Assembly (NCBI RefSeq): GCF_017948245.1
Contig: NZ_CP072867.1
Location: 124,001-188,000, forward strand
Length of the DNA: 64,000 nucleotides
Direction: 5' to 3'
Source of the DNA: Rhizobium sp. NLR16a
Lineage (GTDB): Bacteria; Pseudomonadota; Alphaproteobacteria; Rhizobiales; Rhizobiaceae
Part shown: in pieces, positions 33,998-44,368 of the stretch
Layout: the number at the start of each line of letters is the position of its first letter
How positions within the stretch are numbered: position 1 is the stretch's first letter
Position numbers and translations under genes: made by a program
Notes under the pieces: generated by a model
Told to the model about the DNA's origin: nothing
The model's input: the letters and a program-made list of their open reading frames with translations, nothing else
Database searches by the model: none

Positions 33998-36085
33998 ATG
34001 ATGAATTTCCGCAAAACAAGCATTCTGGCCGGACTGGCGCTCGGCGTCTCAGTCATGGCGCTGAATGCCTATGCCTCCGAGGCGACCGTCCCGCCGGTGC
34101 CGCCGGAGTTCCCGGCCGAAGGCAAGATCAACTATGTCGCGCGCGACTCCATCCTGGAGTTCAAGGCGTTGCCCGAATATCACGAGCCCGACTGGGTCAC
34201 CAAGAATTTCGTCTCCAGCGGCAAGCTGCCGGCGGTCAAGGACCGGCTGCCGAAGGAGCCGCTGGTCTTCAAGACGGGCAATATGCCCGACGGCATCGGC
34301 GTCTACGGCGATACGATGCGCCATGTCATCGGTGGCCGGCCGGAAGGCTGGAATTACGGCGCCGGCCAGACGCAGGGCTGGGGCGGCATCGATATCGGCC
34401 TGTCCGAATGCCTGACGCGCACCGCGCCGCTCTTCCAGGTGAAGGCCCAGGATACCGAGCCGCTGCCGAACCTTGCCAAGAGCTGGGACTGGTCGGAGGA
34501 CGGCCATAAGCTGACCATGCACCTGATCGAAGGCGCCAAGTGGTCCGACGGCGCGCCGTTCAATGCCGACGACATCATGTTCTACTGGGAAGACGAGGTC
34601 ATCGACCCGAACGTCTCGCCGCTCGGCGGCGGCGCTTCGCCTGAGGCCTTCGGTGTCGGCACGACGCTGAAGAAGATCGACGATTACACGGTCGAATGGA
34701 CCTTCAAGGAAGCCTTCCCGAAGCAGTACCTCTACACGATGGCTTACCCGAACTTCTGCCCGGGTCCGTCGCACATCCTCAAACCGCAGCATCCGAAATA
34801 TTCGAAGAACACCTACGACCAGTTCAAGAACGCCTTTCCGCCGGAGTTCATGAACATGCCTGTGATGGGCGCCTGGGTGCCGGTGGAATATCGCCCTGAC
34901 GATATCATCGTCCTGCGCCGCAATCCCTATTACTGGAAGGTCGACGAAAAGGGCAACCAGCTGCCCTATCTCAACGAGCTGCACTACAAGCTCTCGACAT
35001 GGGCCGACCGTGACGTTCAGGCGGTGGCCGGATCCGCGGATTTCTCCAACCTCGAGCAGCCGGAAAACTTCGTCGCCTCGCTGAAGCGCGCTGCGGAAAA
35101 GACCGCGCCCGCCCGCCTTGCCTTTGGCCCGCGCCTGATCGGCTATAACCTGCGGATGAACTTCTCCGCCAATGGCTGGGGCAACCCGGACGAGCGCGGC
35201 CAGGCGATCCGCGAGCTCAACCGCAACGAGGACTTCCGCAAGGCCGTTACCATGGCGTTGGATCGCAAGGCGATCGGTGACTCGCTGGTCAAGGGGCCGT
35301 TCACGGCGATCTATCCGGGCGGACTTTCCTCCGGCACCAGCTTCTACGATCGCAACTCCACCGTCTATTATCCCTTCGATCTCAAGGGCGCCAAGGCGGA
35401 ACTCGCCAAAGCCGGCCTCAAGGACACTGACGGCAACGGCATCGTGAACTTCCCGGCCGGCACGGCGGGCGGCAAGGATGTCGAGATCGTCATGCTGATC
35501 AACAATCAGTACACGACCGACAAGAGTCTTGCCGAAGGTGTCGTCGGCCAGATGGAGAAGCTCGGCCTGAAGATCGTCATCAATGCGCTCGACGGCGCCA
35601 AGCGTGACGATGCCCATTATGCCGGCCGCTTCGACTGGCTGATCCAGCGCAACACGACGGAGCTGTCGTCGGTGGTGCAGAATACCGAGCAGCTTGCTCC
35701 TGTCGGTCCGCGCACCAGCTGGCATCACCGCGCCGGCAAGGATGACCAGCTCGATCTGATGCCGTTCGAAACGCAGCTTGTCGACGTCGTCAACAAGTTC
35801 AGGACGAGCCAGGACAATGACGAGCGCGTCGATCTGATGAAGCAGTATCAGAAGATCTCGACGGAGCACGTCAATACGGTCGGCCTGACGGAATATCCGG
35901 GCGCGCTGATCGTCAACAAGCGCTTCTCCAACGTGCCCCAGGGAACGCCGATTATGATGTTCAACTGGGCCGAAGATTCGGTGATCCGCGAACGCCTGTG
36001 GGTGGCTGCCGACAAGCAGGGCAAATATGAGCTGTTCCCCGAGCAGCTGCCCGGCAAGCCCGGCGACAAGGGCCCGATCAACTGA
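33998..36085 (+). CDS. agpA: Alpha-galactoside ABC transporter, periplasmic binding protein (family 5)
   Basis: A 695-residue extracellular solute-binding protein of the oligopeptide/family-5 type, long as in AgpA/MelA of rhizobia. The signal peptide spans about 1-27 (MMNFRKTSILAGLALGVSVM, cleavage after YAS). Mature segments include LPNLAKSWDWSEDGHKLTMH and EGAKWSDGAPFNADDIMFYW, characteristic of the fold, and ALDRKAIGDSLVKG later. Family-5 proteins usually bind peptides; the rhizobial agp branch binds alpha-galactosides. Either of two adjacent ATGs could start it. Confidence 0.9.
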   Translation: MMNFRKTSILAGLALGVSVMALNAYASEATVPPVPPEFPAEGKINYVARDSILEFKALPEYHEPDWVTKNFVSSGKLPAVKDRLPKEPLVFKTGNMPDGIGVYGDTMRHVIGGRPEGWNYGAGQTQGWGGIDIGLSECLTRTAPLFQVKAQDTEPLPNLAKSWDWSEDGHKLTMHLIEGAKWSDGAPFNADDIMFYWEDEVIDPNVSPLGGGASPEAFGVGTTLKKIDDYTVEWTFKEAFPKQYLYTMAYPNFCPGPSHILKPQHPKYSKNTYDQFKNAFPPEFMNMPVMGAWVPVEYRPDDIIVLRRNPYYWKVDEKGNQLPYLNELHYKLSTWADRDVQAVAGSADFSNLEQPENFVASLKRAAEKTAPARLAFGPRLIGYNLRMNFSANGWGNPDERGQAIRELNRNEDFRKAVTMALDRKAIGDSLVKGPFTAIYPGGLSSGTSFYDRNSTVYYPFDLKGAKAELAKAGLKDTDGNGIVNFPAGTAGGKDVEIVMLINNQYTTDKSLAEGVVGQMEKLGLKIVINALDGAKRDDAHYAGRFDWLIQRNTTELSSVVQNTEQLAPVGPRTSWHHRAGKDDQLDLMPFETQLVDVVNKFRTSQDNDERVDLMKQYQKISTEHVNTVGLTEYPGALIVNKRFSNVPQGTPIMMFNWAEDSVIRERLWVAADKQGKYELFPEQLPGKPGDKGPIN

Positions 36086-36113
36086 GGCCCATGGCCCGGA
36101 GATGAAGAGCTGA

Positions 36114-36140
36114 AGCGCGTCGCACCTGACGCGATGCGCT
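36114..36140 (+). promoter_or_regulatory. Intercistronic hairpin 1 between agpA and agpB
   Basis: AGCGCGTCGC (36114-36123) pairs with GCGATGCGCT (36131-36140) apart from one G.T wobble, with a 7-nt loop. The element resembles a dispersed rhizobial AGCGCGTCGC palindrome. It sits 29 bp after the agpA stop. Confidence 0.55.
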
Positions 36141-36172
36141 AGAGGGTTCCCTCCCAACTGAAGTGAGTTCCG

Positions 36173-36195
36173 GGCCGCGCGTGCCGCGCGCGGCC
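36173..36195 (+). promoter_or_regulatory. Intercistronic hairpin 2 between agpA and agpB
   Basis: GGCCGCGCG (36173-36181) pairs perfectly with CGCGCGGCC (36187-36195) around a 5-nt loop. Together with hairpin 1 it fills the 177-bp agpA-agpB gap, the classic place for structures that stabilise the binding-protein message. Confidence 0.55.
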
Positions 36196-36262
36196 TGATA
36201 TGACCAACGAGCCGGCCGCGCTGACAAGGAGCGACTGGCGGCAGAGAGAAGCGAACCGTTAG

Positions 36263-37270
36263 ATGTTACGATTCCTGCTCGTGCGCATAGCCTCCGCGAT
36301 CCCCGTTCTCTTGATCCTGAGCGTGGTGACTTTCGCGATCATCCAGGCACCGCCCGGCGATTACGCCGATTATATAAGATCCCAGCTGATCAACCAGGGC
36401 GGCGCATCCTATGCCCAGGCCGAAGCGCAGGCGCAGGCCTACCGCATCGAGCACGGCCTCGACAAGCCGATGGTCGTCCAATACGTCAACTGGATCGGCG
36501 GCATCGTAACGCGCGGCGATTTCGGCTACAGCATGTTCTACAACAAGCCGGTTGCCGACGTCGTCGGCGAGCGCCTGCCGCGGACCTTGCTGTTGGCGCT
36601 CGTCTGCCACATTTTCGCTTCGGTGCTCGGCATCGGCTTCGGCATCTGGGCGGCAACGCGGCAATATAGCTGGATCGACAGCACGCTTTCGGCAGTCTCC
36701 TTCCTCGGCATGACGGTGCCGCGCTTCCTGATGGCGCTGATCATCGTCTATCTCCTGGTCTTCCAGTTCAACGTAACGGAGATCGGCAGCTTCTTCTCGC
36801 CGCAATATGGCGGAGCGCCCTGGTCCTGGGCGAAATTCGTCGACCTCGTCAGCCATGTCTGGCCTGTCGTGGCGATCGCCACCTTCGGCGGGCTCGCCTA
36901 TAACATGCGCGTCATGCGCGGTAATCTGCTCGATACGCTGAATGCGCAGTATGTCGAGACGGCAAAGGCGAAGGGCCTGTCCGGTGGCGCGGTGGTGATG
37001 CGCCATGCGGTGCCGAACGCGCTGCATCCGCTGGTGATGTATCAGGGTGTCGTGCTGCCCTACATGCTGACCGGCGAGATCGAAACCGCGATCATCTTCG
37101 CGCTGCCGACCGTCGGCCCGGCGATCGTCGGCTCGATGGCGATCGGCGACGTCTATGTCACCGCCACCTTCATGATGGTGCTGTCGGCGACGCTGATCGT
37201 CGGCAATATCATCGCCGACATGCTGCTCGCCTTGCTCGATCCGCGCGTACGCCAGTTCGGAGGAGCCTGA
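36263..37270 (+). CDS. agpB: Alpha-galactoside ABC transporter permease (DppB type)
   Basis: A 335-residue inner-membrane permease with about six helices. N-terminal MLRFLLVRIASAIPVLLILS is the family-5 permease signature. The EAA loop is AKAKGLSGGAVVMRHAVPNA near residues 233-252. It pairs with AgpC, whose gene starts 1 bp after this stop. Confidence 0.92.
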   Translation: MLRFLLVRIASAIPVLLILSVVTFAIIQAPPGDYADYIRSQLINQGGASYAQAEAQAQAYRIEHGLDKPMVVQYVNWIGGIVTRGDFGYSMFYNKPVADVVGERLPRTLLLALVCHIFASVLGIGFGIWAATRQYSWIDSTLSAVSFLGMTVPRFLMALIIVYLLVFQFNVTEIGSFFSPQYGGAPWSWAKFVDLVSHVWPVVAIATFGGLAYNMRVMRGNLLDTLNAQYVETAKAKGLSGGAVVMRHAVPNALHPLVMYQGVVLPYMLTGEIETAIIFALPTVGPAIVGSMAIGDVYVTATFMMVLSATLIVGNIIADMLLALLDPRVRQFGGA

Positions 37271-37271
37271 A

Positions 37272-38408
37272 ATGCTTGCTTTCGATTCGTCCGACACGCC
37301 TCCGACAACCGAACCGGCAGCCAAGAAGCCTTCGCATGGCAGTGAAAGCTATCTGGCACTCGTCTGGCGCCGGTTGCGGCGCTCCTGGACCGGCGTTGCC
37401 GGGCTGGTGCTCGTCGGGCTCTTGATTCTGATGGCGGTCTTTGCCGATTTCTTCGCACCGATGGACCCGAAGGCGACCGACGTCGGCTTCGCGCCGCCGC
37501 AGGTGATGAGCTTCCACGACAAGGACGGAAATTTTGTCTTCCAGCCGCGTGTCTATGCGCTGTCGGATTCCGAGGAACTCGATCCCGTTACCTTTCAGCC
37601 GATCGTCGGTATGGACTACGACAATCCGCGGCTGCTCGGCTTCTTCGTTAAGGGTGCGGAATATACGTTGCTCGGCCTGATCCCGGCCGACCGGCACTTC
37701 TTCGGCTCGGTTGACGGCCAGCCGGTTCATTTCCTCGGCACCGACAAGTTTGGCCGCGACGTGCTGTCGCGCGCCATCATCGGCTCGCGCATCTCGCTGA
37801 TGATCGCGCTGACAGTGGTCTTCATCGTCACGCTGATCGGCACGACGGTCGGCATGGTTTCCGGCTATTTCGGCGGCACCTTCGATGTCTGGCTGCAGCG
37901 CTTCGTCGAGCTGGTGCTCGCCTTCCCGCAGCTGCCGCTCTATCTCGCATTGACCTCGCTGATCCCGGTGACGGCGCCGACCAATGTCTTCCTCGCCTTC
38001 GTCATCGTCGTGATGTCGGCGCTCGGCTGGGCGCAGATGTCGCGCGAGGTGCGCGGCAAGACCCTGGCACTTGCCCGCATCGATTATGTCCGGGCGGCGA
38101 TGGCGGTCGGCGCCACCGATCGGCGCATCATCATCCAGCATATCCTGCCGAACGTGCTGAGCCACGTCATCGTCGCGGTGACGCTGCACATACCGAGTGT
38201 CGTGCTCTTGGAATCCTTCCTCGGTTTCCTCGGCTTTGCCGTCAAGCCGCCGCTGATTTCCTGGGGGCTGATGCTGCAGGATACGGCGACCTATTCGGTC
38301 ATCGGCTCCTATCCCTGGATTCTTTCTCCCGTCGGCTTCGTGCTCGTCACCGTCTTCGCCTTCAATGCGCTCGGCGACGGACTGCGCGACGCGGTCGATC
38401 CATATTGA
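37272..38408 (+). CDS. agpC: Alpha-galactoside ABC transporter permease (DppC type)
   Basis: A 378-residue second permease. Helix 1 lies near residues 38-58. A long periplasmic insertion (about 65-155, containing HDKDGNFVFQPRVYALS) is typical of the long DppC-like permeases of sugar-type family-5 transporters. It is followed by the LGTDKFGRDVLSRAIIGSR motif and the EAA loop VRAAMAVGATDRRIIIQHIL. The C-terminus is strongly hydrophobic. Confidence 0.9.
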   Translation: MLAFDSSDTPPTTEPAAKKPSHGSESYLALVWRRLRRSWTGVAGLVLVGLLILMAVFADFFAPMDPKATDVGFAPPQVMSFHDKDGNFVFQPRVYALSDSEELDPVTFQPIVGMDYDNPRLLGFFVKGAEYTLLGLIPADRHFFGSVDGQPVHFLGTDKFGRDVLSRAIIGSRISLMIALTVVFIVTLIGTTVGMVSGYFGGTFDVWLQRFVELVLAFPQLPLYLALTSLIPVTAPTNVFLAFVIVVMSALGWAQMSREVRGKTLALARIDYVRAAMAVGATDRRIIIQHILPNVLSHVIVAVTLHIPSVVLLESFLGFLGFAVKPPLISWGLMLQDTATYSVIGSYPWILSPVGFVLVTVFAFNALGDGLRDAVDPY

Positions 38409-38418
38409 GGTGATTGAT

Positions 38419-40086
<1,668 letters not shown>

Positions 40087-40108
40087 TTATCGAATGCCGG
40101 AGGCTATA

Positions 40109-41479
40109 ATGGCAGAAAATCCCAAAATCACCTTCATCGGAGCAGGCTCCACCGTCTTCATGAAGAACATCATCGGCGACGTTTTGCAGCGTCCCGCACT
40201 CTCGGGTGCGACGATCGCGCTGATGGATCTCAACCCGCAGCGGCTTGAGGAAAGCGCCATCGTCGTCAACAAGCTGATCTCGACGCTCGGCGTCAAGGCC
40301 AAGGCCGAGACCTACTCCGACCAGCGCAAGGCGCTTTCAGGCGCCGATTTCGTCGTCGTCGCCTTCCAGATCGGCGGCTATGAGCCCTGCACCGTCACCG
40401 ATTTCGAGGTGCCGAAGAAATACGGGCTGCGCCAGACGATCGCCGACACGCTCGGCGTCGGCGGCATCATGCGGGGCTTGCGCACCGTGCCGCATCTCTG
40501 GAAGGTCTGCGAGGACATGCTCGCCGTCTGCCCCGAGGCGATCATGCTGCAATATGTCAACCCGATGGCGATCAACACCTGGGCGATCTCGGAGAAATAT
40601 CCGACCATCCGCCAGGTCGGCCTCTGCCATTCGGTGCAGGGCACGGCGATGGAGCTGGCGCACGATCTCGACATTCCCTACGAGGAAATCCGCTACCGCG
40701 CCGCCGGCATCAACCACATGGCCTTCTATCTCAAATTCGAGCATCGCCAGCCCGACGGCTCCTACCGCAACCTCTATCCCGATCTCTTGCGCGGCTACCG
40801 CGAGGGCAGGGCGCCGAAGCCCGGCTGGAATCCGCGCTGCCCCAACAAGGTGCGCTACGAGATGCTGACCAGGCTCGGCTATTTCGTCACCGAAAGCTCG
40901 GAGCATTTCGCCGAATACACGCCCTATTTCATCAAGGAAGGCCGTGAGGACCTGATCGAGAAATTCGGCATTCCGCTCGATGAATATCCGAAGCGCTGCA
41001 TCGAGCAGATCGAGCGCTGGAAGGGCCAGGCCGAGGCCTATCGCTCGGCCGACAAGATCGAGGTGACGCCGTCGAAGGAATATGCCTCCTCGATCATCAA
41101 TTCGGTCTGGACCGGCGAACCCTCGGTCATTTACGGCAATCTGCGCAACAATGGCTGCATCACCTCGCTGCCGGAAAATTGCGCCGCCGAAGTGCCCTGC
41201 CTCGTCGACGCCTCCGGCATCCAGCCGACCTTCATCGGCGAGCTGCCGCCGCAACTGACGGCGCTGATGCGCACCAATATCAACGTGCAGGAACTGACGG
41301 TGCAGGCGCTGATGACCGAAAATCGCGAGCACATCTACCACGCCGCGATGATGGACCCGCATACGGCGGCCGAACTCGACCTCGACCAGATCTGGTCGCT
41401 GGTCGACGACCTGCTCGCCGCCCACGGCGACTGGCTGCCCGAATGGGCCCGCACATCGGGTAAAGTCAAGGCTGCCTGA
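40109..41479 (+). CDS. agaL2: Second GH4-family alpha-galactosidase
   Basis: A 456-residue GH4 hydrolase paralogous to AgaL1. It keeps the NAD-binding FIGAGSTVFMKN (9-20), DLNPQR at 40-45, metal ligands Cys173 in GLCHSVQG and His203 in AGINHMAF, and NPMAINTWA. No signal peptide, so cytoplasmic. The ATG at 40109 is preferred over one at 40094 because GGAGG lies between them. It closes the operon and is followed by a strong terminator. Confidence 0.92.
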   Translation: MAENPKITFIGAGSTVFMKNIIGDVLQRPALSGATIALMDLNPQRLEESAIVVNKLISTLGVKAKAETYSDQRKALSGADFVVVAFQIGGYEPCTVTDFEVPKKYGLRQTIADTLGVGGIMRGLRTVPHLWKVCEDMLAVCPEAIMLQYVNPMAINTWAISEKYPTIRQVGLCHSVQGTAMELAHDLDIPYEEIRYRAAGINHMAFYLKFEHRQPDGSYRNLYPDLLRGYREGRAPKPGWNPRCPNKVRYEMLTRLGYFVTESSEHFAEYTPYFIKEGREDLIEKFGIPLDEYPKRCIEQIERWKGQAEAYRSADKIEVTPSKEYASSIINSVWTGEPSVIYGNLRNNGCITSLPENCAAEVPCLVDASGIQPTFIGELPPQLTALMRTNINVQELTVQALMTENREHIYHAAMMDPHTAAELDLDQIWSLVDDLLAAHGDWLPEWARTSGKVKAA

Positions 41480-41508
41480 CCTCCTCTCCCTGGTCAGGCG
41501 TCAAAGAG

Positions 41509-41540
41509 CCCCGCGGTAGTGCAACAACCGCGGGGTTTTT
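41509..41540 (+). terminator. Rho-independent terminator of the agp operon
   Basis: Perfect 9-bp arms CCCCGCGGT (41509-41517) and ACCGCGGGG (41527-41535) with a 9-nt loop, followed by TTTTT. It lies 30 bp after the agaL2 stop. Confidence 0.9.
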
Positions 41541-41706
41541 GCGTTAGATGAGGCTTTGCGATCAGGGGGAACTCGAACTCTTTGCATCCCACGGACCGGC
41601 GCAGTGTGACGAATTTGGCTGCGGGCATGCGTGGGAGGATAGGTATGAGGCTACTGTGAAAGTCGCACCACGTTTATGAACCTGAAGATCGGTATTTGTC
41701 TGTGGC

Positions 41707-41748
41707 CATAACCTGAAGGCCGCAGGTTCAAATCCTGCCCCGCAACCA
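41707..41748 (+). pseudogene. 3' fragment of initiator tRNA (anticodon CAT to CCA)
   Basis: The segment runs from the anticodon CATAACC through CTGAAGG, a perfect T-stem GCAGG/CCTGC around TTCAAAT, and the acceptor CCCGCAACCA ending at 41748. This is the 3' half of a tRNA-fMet; the 5' half is missing and the bases before CAT do not pair with CCTGA. The acceptor strand seems one C shorter than the usual CCCCGCA. Such fragments are typical attachment-site remnants of elements that integrate into tRNA 3' ends. Confidence 0.75.
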
Positions 41749-41836
41749 ACTTCCCTAATCTTACCCAGACCAGTTATCGCTGGCGGAGAAGCTCCGCTTT
41801 CCCTGGCAATGGTAACTCGTCGTTCGCAAAGCTCAC

Positions 41837-41874
41837 CATAACCTGAAGGGTGAGCAACGCGAACGGTTCAAATC
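41837..41874 (+). pseudogene. Second, degraded tRNA-fMet-like fragment
   Basis: CATAACCTGAAGG (41837-41849) and GGTTCAAATC (41865-41874) match the first fragment in order and near spacing, but the bases between and after have diverged and no CCA end remains. The start is embedded in a GCTCACC/GGTGAGC hairpin (41831-41854). Confidence 0.45.
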
Positions 41875-42074
41875 ATCAGCCGCGTCGCTGCGACCTGCGG
41901 GCACCGCTCGTGAAGGGTAAAGCTCCAGGGGCGAGGCGCCTGCCCCGCCAATCCCGATTTTAGACTAGTATGCGTCTGCCCGTCCACTAAATTGGCGACG
42001 GCTATGAAGAGAGAGAGACCTGAAGAGCAGATCCTTCTCAAGTGCCTACATCGGAACCCGCCGAACATCGTGTT

Positions 42075-43013
42075 TCACTTCGTCGCCTCCCTGCCGATAA
42101 TGTCGATTTCATCCTGAGCGAGGAGTAAAGCTCGTACTCTCGGGCATGACGCCACCAGATCACACAACACGACATATTCATTCGCGTCGAAGGGGGCAGA
42201 CGAAAGCCCAAACCAGTTTGGATCAACCCTGCGTGGTGACCATACGAGCCGTTCCTCCAGAAGGTAGACGCCATATACGACGTCTACCGTCTCGTTGCCA
42301 GTTAGCCCGAGGTTCGTCCGAATACTGTAGGCCGTCAGAGCGGCGTTCAAAACGATCGCAACTTCGATCAGCGCGCTTCGATAACCCGGTTGGCGTATAA
42401 CCTCAATTCCGTGCACCCGCTCAAGCCACGTCGCTGCAAGCTGGACGGTGACCAGTGTGCGGTCCACGATGCACCGCAAGTCCTTCATTGGCACTATGTT
42501 CATGTATTTCGCCGGCTGCAGATAGACATCGACTGCGGTAGAAACGGCGCCGCACCGGCTGTGGCCGAGAACCACGATAGTCCTTAGACTCTCTCCGAGA
42601 TGACTGGTCGCATAGCTCAGGCTTCCCATTACGTCGTCGCCGATGCCGTTGCCGGCGGTCCTGACGACGAACAAATCGTTCGGTCCCTCGGAAAAGATCA
42701 ACTCGACCGGAACACGCGCGTCGGCGCAACCAACAATAGCCGCGAACGGCTGCTGAACTGGTGCGGCGCTACGCCCCGGAAAGAGGCCGACATCATGTGG
42801 GTCGATATCGATACTCAACGTTGTGCCATTGGATGAGCCGAACTGGGCGAGGAGTTCGGCAAAAGCCCGATTTCCAGCCTCCAGCCGCAGACGGGCAGCC
42901 TCTGAATCCGGCGGCAGGGGCCGGTGTGCCGCATCAAACGCGAACCGATAGATCACTTCTGCCAGCAATGCAGAGTTTTCACGCGAATGGTCTTCGGTGG
43001 AGTCCATTGCCAT
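42075..43013 (-). CDS. Beta-class carbonic anhydrase
   Basis: A 312-residue beta-carbonic anhydrase that interconverts CO2 and bicarbonate. Zinc ligands are Cys96, His151 and Cys154, with the Asp98-Arg100 dyad, in the motifs GCADARVP and GHSRCGA. It is longer than the usual 200-230 residues, with an N-terminal helical extension of about 85 and a C-terminal extension after about 290. The ATG at 43013 has AGGAG 10 bp upstream; the in-frame region before it is not convincing. It lies downstream of a SulP transporter in the same direction. Confidence 0.85.
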   Translation of the reverse strand: MAMDSTEDHSRENSALLAEVIYRFAFDAAHRPLPPDSEAARLRLEAGNRAFAELLAQFGSSNGTTLSIDIDPHDVGLFPGRSAAPVQQPFAAIVGCADARVPVELIFSEGPNDLFVVRTAGNGIGDDVMGSLSYATSHLGESLRTIVVLGHSRCGAVSTAVDVYLQPAKYMNIVPMKDLRCIVDRTLVTVQLAATWLERVHGIEVIRQPGYRSALIEVAIVLNAALTAYSIRTNLGLTGNETVDVVYGVYLLEERLVWSPRRVDPNWFGLSSAPFDANEYVVLCDLVASCPRVRALLLAQDEIDIIGREATK

Positions 43014-43144
43014 GTCGACAATTCTCCTGCGTAGGGATCCGGCCACTTGGGGACCCAGGAGTGGATCGATACTGTTACTGCCTGAATGTCGAAACGGCTG
43101 TCGTCGTCGGCGAGACCAAACAGGCGGCTGCCGCCCGTCGCTGG

Positions 43145-43345
43145 CTAACAGTTGTAGACACCGGCTGCGCATCGCCGTGCGCTCCTGCGAGCAACGCCGG
43201 CGACGCTGACTGGTGTCAGCGGTCTCCCGACTCTAGCCTCTGCGCTAGGCACCAGGCTAAATCCGATTACGGGACCATCGCGAAATTCGATGCTTGACGC
43301 GCCAGCAACGACTGCAAGCAATGTGATAGCGATCCATCTGAGCAT
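43145..43345 (-). CDS. Small secreted protein linked to DUF2092 gene
   Basis: A 66-residue protein with an N-terminal signal sequence (MLRWIAITLLAVVAGAS) and a mature part containing SAEARVGRPLTPVSVAGVAR, which I recall as a recurring motif of small exported proteins encoded beside DUF2092 genes in Rhizobiales. AAGGGG 9 bp before this ATG supports the start; an ATG at 43372 that overlaps the upstream stop (ATGA) is the alternative. Function unknown. Confidence 0.6.
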   Translation of the reverse strand: MLRWIAITLLAVVAGASSIEFRDGPVIGFSLVPSAEARVGRPLTPVSVAGVARRSARRCAAGVYNC

Positions 43346-43368
43346 GCCCAATCCCCTTTTCCTTCCGC

Positions 43369-44163
43369 TCATTTCTTGGAGAATATTTCCGGCAGTTCGT
43401 CAGCGTCCGGAAGGTCTTTCAAGTCCCGCTTTTTGGCGCCATCGGGCGCCTTGAAGTTGAAGTCGCCGGCCGCCGCGTCTGCTCCAGCCTTCCATGACCT
43501 GACGTCAATCGTATATTGCGGGAAGCCTTTTACCTTGGTGCTGGTAACAACATAGCGACAGGGGTAGGGGTTTTGGCCTTGGGCGATCCAGATCTGCCAA
43601 TCAACCCCCTCCTTGGTGCGAAACGCCAGATGGTCGCATTCCTCCCCTCGTATTACGCCACTGCCGAGATCCTTCACGTCAACCACCTCGGACATGAGTG
43701 CGTCGTACGGGTGTGATATCAGCATGTCTCCGGCCGGCAGTGGTCGATTGAATTTGTCCCGCAAGGTGTCGATGAGGTTGTCAGTCGTTCCAGGCACTTC
43801 GGCCTGTGCGTAAAGGTTGGCGTCTTTCCCGAGGAACGACAATGTCTTCCCATCAAAAACGATCTCGACGTTGGCAAAGCCGCCTTGGCGTGTGACGTGC
43901 AACTTGTCGGGCCGATTGATCTTTACCGCTCCGGAGCTTGCTAGTGCGAGCTTCTGTTGCTGCTTGGTAACGACCTCCAGATTCGTGTCGTACTCAAATG
44001 ATATCGTTTCTTGCGCAGCCATGTAGTCCGACATCGCCTTTAAGAGGCTCTTCGCCTCCTTCTCGTCCGCATGGACGGAAGTCGCGCACGTCACCGTCGC
44101 CATAACCACTACGGCGGCAAGCCGTCCGGCATTCTGGAAGAGGCTATCCGATTGAGATCGCAT
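43369..44163 (-). CDS. DUF2092 family periplasmic protein
   Basis: A 264-residue exported protein with a signal peptide (about residues 1-32, cleavage after VHA) and the DUF2092 body: ALLKAMSDYM-like opening, SFEYDTNLEVVTKQQQKLAL near 55, then KINRPDKLHVTRQGGFANVE and YDALMSEVVDVKDLG. The predicted LolA/LppX-like half-barrel fold would suggest handling of a hydrophobic or envelope ligand, but function is unproven. GGAGG before the ATG at 44163 supports the start. It is followed tightly by the small secreted protein. Confidence 0.8.
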   Translation of the reverse strand: MRSQSDSLFQNAGRLAAVVVMATVTCATSVHADEKEAKSLLKAMSDYMAAQETISFEYDTNLEVVTKQQQKLALASSGAVKINRPDKLHVTRQGGFANVEIVFDGKTLSFLGKDANLYAQAEVPGTTDNLIDTLRDKFNRPLPAGDMLISHPYDALMSEVVDVKDLGSGVIRGEECDHLAFRTKEGVDWQIWIAQGQNPYPCRYVVTSTKVKGFPQYTIDVRSWKAGADAAAGDFNFKAPDGAKKRDLKDLPDADELPEIFSKK

Positions 44164-44368
44164 GGGTGATTCCTCCATTACCCTTGTAAGAAACCGCGCG
44201 CGGCTCAAGCAAACGCGCGGGAATTGATTGTCCTATAGTGCGCGCGGTAGGCCTTCCTTGGAGGGCCACACGCGGCTCACGCGTGAAAACCTGCACCTTG
44301 CAGAGATTTGGACTTCTCAAGCACAGCGGTCATGGGGCAGCTCTGCAGACGCGCGGCTGACTCCGGTT

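Larger units (their letters stand above)
41541..42074. other. Gene-free edge of an accessory block
   Basis: No credible coding frame is present in these 534 bases. The stretch holds two tRNA-fMet-like fragments (listed separately) and a weaker related word TATGAACCTGAAGATCGG near 41676. It separates the complete agp operon from the atypical genes to the right. No integrase gene or direct-repeat partner was found inside the window. Confidence 0.6.

Noticed and set aside
34049..36157. About 700-codon open frame antisense to agpA
   Set aside because: Antisense shadow of the binding-protein gene; no ribosome-binding site, signal peptide or recognisable motif.
41707..41748. Functional tRNA gene
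   Set aside because: Only the 3' half is present; D-arm, 5' acceptor strand and the 5' side of the anticodon stem are missing, so it cannot fold as a tRNA.
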